64,000 nt of DNA from Purpureocillium takamizusanense (taxonomy: Eukaryota; Ascomycota; Sordariomycetes; Hypocreales; Ophiocordycipitaceae). Shown here one piece after another: positions 60,913 to 64,000 of the stretch. Within the stretch, counting starts at the first letter, position 1. Every line of letters starts with the position of its first letter. The DNA is taken from positions 1,515,501 to 1,579,500 of the forward strand of contig NC_063074.1 in the NCBI RefSeq assembly GCF_022605165.1. The letters are read 5' to 3'. The notes beneath the pieces are model-generated. The model ran no database searches and was not told the DNA's origin. It saw only the letters and a program-made list of their open reading frames with translations. Made by a program: the position numbers and the translations under genes.

Positions 60913-62261
60913 GGTACGATGTTGCCGGAGGTGTAGGATCGCGAGCCCAAGCAACAAGGCGGGACAGGTGCATGGATGGGCCCGGCACTAGTGGTGGCAC
61001 GCGAGAGGGTGGCCGCAAGACAGAGCCTCATCCGCGGGTATGGACCGGGCTGGCCCAGTGGCGTGCAGGAGTTGCGGGGGAAGAGACGCGTGCGTAGACG
61101 GGCGGCACGGCTCCAGGGAGCTGGAGCGTGTTGCGCGGCTTCGAGTGAATGGCACCACGGCGGCGGCGGCGAGGTCCAACGGATGGCGGAGGTGCCGATG
61201 ATGCGTCTGCTGCTGGTGGATGTGGTAGGTGGTACTTGGTACTGGTGGTGGCGCTGGCCAACGGGCGCGTCACCGATAATCTGCAGGCTGGACAGCACAT
61301 CATCCAGCCAGAGTCCTGCCTTTGGCGGGCGATCGGATGTCCGTGGTTGGTGGGGCCCGCCCACGCCCGCGGTCTCGTGTTCGGGTTCGATCGATGGCAG
61401 CGCCGGTACGTACTCCAGCCAGGCTTGCATGCAGCGCACCACCACAGGTCCGTCTGGTGACCGACGCAGAGGTGCCGTCTCTGTTCCCCAACGAGGTTCC
61501 AAGTCCCGCGCGTGCCACCACTGTCGCAGAAGAGGGCGTTCAGCTGAATCACATTTGCGACAATCGACTCTTTCCCAGAGCGAGGTGGCAGTAGCCCGTA
61601 TTTCGCCATCGCCTGCCCTCGGCACAAATGCATGTACTCTGGAACCTAGGTACCTAGTACTTCGTAGGGTGCACCCGATCGCCTGCTCGCTCGTATTCGC
61701 ATCGCAGGCCTGCGTGTGTGTGGCTGCGCCAACGCACCAGCCACGGGCCACGTTCCTGTCATCATGCGTTTCTCCAGCGCTGGACCCCCCGGAACATCGG
61801 GAAGCCGCCCAGGCGGGTGGGCTCATTCTGGAGCCATCACAGCAGACGGAACCCGCCCCACTGGGGGGGTTTCCAGCTCCTCCCGCTGCTGCGACCGCCG
61901 AGGCACAGGGCGCTGAGTGGACGAGTCCAGCGTGCAGCTGCCCCTGGAAACCCGCGCTACAGCGCGGAACCCGAACGCTTTGCCATCTCCTGACCTCAAC
62001 TGGCATGGTTGGGAGGCGAAGAAAAAAGTAGACCCCCCAAAAACAAGGGTCACTTTAAATGAGAGCCGATAAATAAAATCTCCCTCCTCCCTCTTTCCCC
62101 CCCCACCGCGATCTCCTACCGACCCTTTCTGCTTCCAGTCGCTTCAACCGACTGTCGCGGACCTTTTTCCTTTTTGCGTTGTTCACGGTGGTCGTCGCCG
62201 CCGCCGCCGCCCGACCCTATTCTCTTGCAATCGGCCGCGCATCCGCAGCCTCCGCGCCAAG
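60913..62261. other. divergent promoter region NCA2/ERG25
   Basis: No supported gene. A 12-bp palindrome CTAGGTACCTAG lies at 61646-61657 and a CT-rich leader at 62078-62110 precedes ERG25. Frames of more than 300 codons on both strands overlap each other here and have no conserved motif. Confidence 0.5.
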
Positions 62262-63327
62262 ATGGACATGGTGTGAGTACCGCTCTGGAAATCCCCCTTA
62301 TCGTCATCCGACACGTCTTTAACGCGACGTCTCCCAGCAACGCGACCGCAAAGGCCATGGGCAACCAGACCCAGGACTACTTCTCCGTCCTCGAGGAGGT
62401 CGGCAAGTACAATGTCCACCTCAACTACCTCGAGCGCCTCTGGGCCGTACGTCTTCCCACCGCCGCCCTCCGCCCCCCTCAACAGAATGTCTGAAAACAG
62501 CAGTGGGCTAACTCGGCTGCGCGCAGGCTTGGTATCTCTTCATGCAAAACGACACGCTGGCGACGGGCATCATGAGCTTCGTCATGCACGAAATTGTCTA
62601 CTTCGGCCGCTGCCTCCCCTTCATGATCATGGACAAGATCCCCTACTTCAACAAGTACAAGATTCAGCAGCAAAAGATGCCGACGCTCAAGGAGCAGTGG
62701 GACTGCGCCGCCATCGTCCTCGTCAGTCACTTTACCGCCGAGCTGCCGCAGATTTGGTTTTTCCATCCCATCGCCACGTACTTTGGCATGGACTACGGCG
62801 TGCCCTTCCCGACCTTGCTCAAGATGGCCATCCAGATCTCCATCCTCTTCGTCATGGAGGATACCTGGCACTACTGGTTCCACCGAGCGTTGCACTACGG
62901 GCCGCTCTACAAGGCCATCCACAAGATGCACCACACCTACTCGGCGCCCTTTGGCCTGGCTGCCGAGTACGCCTCGCCAATTGAGACGATGCTCCTTGGC
63001 ATCGGCGTCGTCGGGTCCCCGATTATCCTGCTCTGCATCACCGGCGACCTCCACCTCATCACAATGTACACGTGGATCATCTTGCGTCTGTTCCAGGCCA
63101 TCGATGCCCATAGCGGCTACGATTTCCCCTGGAGCCTGCGCCACGTCTTGCCCGTCTGGGCCGGCGCCGACCACCACGACCTGCACCACGAGAAGTTCAT
63201 TGGCAACTACGCCTCGAGCTTCCGCTGGTGGGACTATTTCCTGGACACCGAGGCCGGTGCCGAGGCCCACAAGAAGCGTCGCGAGAGGAAGCTCAAGGCC
63301 ATCCGGGAGGCTAAGAAGCAGCAATGA
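62262..63327 (+). CDS. ERG25: C-4 methylsterol oxidase ERG25
   Basis: Three exons: an 11-nt first exon 62262-62272, 62338-62446 and 62527-63327, giving 306 residues ([20 protein letters not shown] at the start). The diiron histidine boxes of the fatty-acid-hydroxylase superfamily are present: [21 protein letters not shown] and [18 protein letters not shown]. Several membrane helices ([12 protein letters not shown] region, [20 protein letters not shown]) anchor it in the ER. The enzyme oxidises the C-4 methyl groups of 4,4-dimethylzymosterol in ergosterol synthesis. The basic tail [19 protein letters not shown] fits ER retention by a lysine-rich end. Confidence 0.97.
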
Positions 63328-63862
63328 GCAAGCAGCGGGGAGACGACCCTTACAGGCGAAGAGCCCAAGGGTCACGGTGACAACCCGACAACGCGCACGG
63401 CCTCGGCCGACGGGGGGGCAAGCGCGTATCATCTGAGATGCAATAGACTAATGGTCAGTCACGACGATCATGCCAGGCTAGAGGGCAGTGCTGGCATTCA
63501 CATGGCGTTCGGGAAGTGCGAGCTGAGTATGGCATTTGGGCTCTTGTATATACATTGTGGCCGGTGCACACCTTGTGGCAGGCCCGGGGAAGGCTTAGAC
63601 GAATACTAATAATACCATCGCCGGCCGATCATTTTGAACCTTGTCATGTTGCCCCGTAAGTTGAAGGCCGCGCAGTCGGCCTACAGCAGTGAGCGATTGG
63701 ACCCTCTGTAGACGACGCGGCATCGTACTAGATCCGTCTTGCCCATGGACGCTCCACGCTCCATTCCTTATGCTGTGACAGTCTGATGCGCACCACCCAG
63801 AGTGCTTGATATCCTGGCACAGTACAGCGCACTCAAATCTTACATCCACCCTTCCAACGCCG
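63328..63862. other. intergenic region
   Basis: 3' flanks of ERG25 and of the partial gene at the right edge. No gene seen. Confidence 0.55.
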
Positions 63863-64000
63863 TCACTTCTTCGGCGTGCAGCAGTCCGGCCCCGCCTCGC
63901 CGACGACGCGGTCCGCCACGTCCCGCACGGCGCAGCTCACGGGCTCGGGCGGCAGCTCGCCGAAGTCCTTGGCCAAGGCGTCGCATACGGCCGCCAGATC
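63863..64000 (-). CDS. 3' end of an unidentified gene (partial, right edge)
   Basis: A minus-strand frame open from the window edge for 45 codons to a TGA at 63865-63863. It contains LAAVCDALAKDFGELPPEPV and ends AGPDCCTPKK. Codon use is GC-rich at third positions, like the neighbouring genes. The family cannot be told from this fragment. Confidence 0.5.
   Translation of the reverse strand, partial: DLAAVCDALAKDFGELPPEPVSCAVRDVADRVVGEAGPDCCTPKK

Noticed and set aside
60909..62031. Overlapping frames of about 350 codons on both strands upstream of ERG25
   Set aside because: Both strands are open at once, neither has a conserved motif, and they lie in the divergent promoter region; typical chance frames in GC-rich DNA.

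Overview
The window is nuclear DNA of a filamentous ascomycete, most likely a Sordariomycete of the order Hypocreales. The genes carry short spliceosomal introns with GT-AG ends, many of about 50-140 bp. Coding DNA is rich in G and C at the third codon position. The gene content is fungal: CEF1, EXO84, TOM20, NCA2, ERG25, SSU1 and two large MFS transporters. I rebuilt the exon structures by hand from splice signals, reading frame and expected family sequence. In every recognised multi-exon gene the exon lengths add up to a whole number of codons.

Left part (1-23.6 kb): a possible partial Cys-rich gene at the edge, a FHIT/HNT2-like HIT hydrolase (-), a 12-TM MFS transporter (-), the splicing factor CEF1 (+), a DHA2/Vba-like vacuolar MFS transporter (-), a hexokinase-family sugar kinase (-), a GILT-family thiol reductase (+) whose 3' end overlaps the scavenger decapping enzyme DcpS (-), and a Cys-rich single-pass membrane protein with a cytoplasmic SH3 domain (-).

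Middle part (23.6-36.9 kb): a gene-poor, accessory-looking stretch with microsatellites, perfect inverted repeats and KpnI-type palindromes. It holds three lineage-specific-looking genes: a small secreted six-cysteine protein with a Kex2-like site, visible only after splicing three exons (27700-28451, -); a secreted short tyrosinase in seven exons (30941-32502, +); and an intronless stand-alone RNase H-fold protein (33879-34886, +).

Right part (36.9-64 kb): a dense housekeeping block with a DUF3112-type 7-TM protein (+), PP2A catalytic subunit (-), a possible 79-residue small gene (-), EXO84 (-), TOM20 (+), TYW1 (-), a HIRAN-SNF2-RING helicase of the HLTF/Rad5 type (-), cysteine dioxygenase (-), the sulfite efflux pump SSU1 (+), NCA2 (-), the C-4 methylsterol oxidase ERG25 (+), and the 3' end of an unidentified gene (-).

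The clearest functional grouping is cysteine dioxygenase next to SSU1. They are divergently transcribed from a shared 2.4 kb G-run-rich interval. The first begins cysteine sulfur oxidation towards sulfite and the second exports sulfite. The secreted Cys-rich protein and the tyrosinase are the best candidates for undescribed biology in the accessory stretch.
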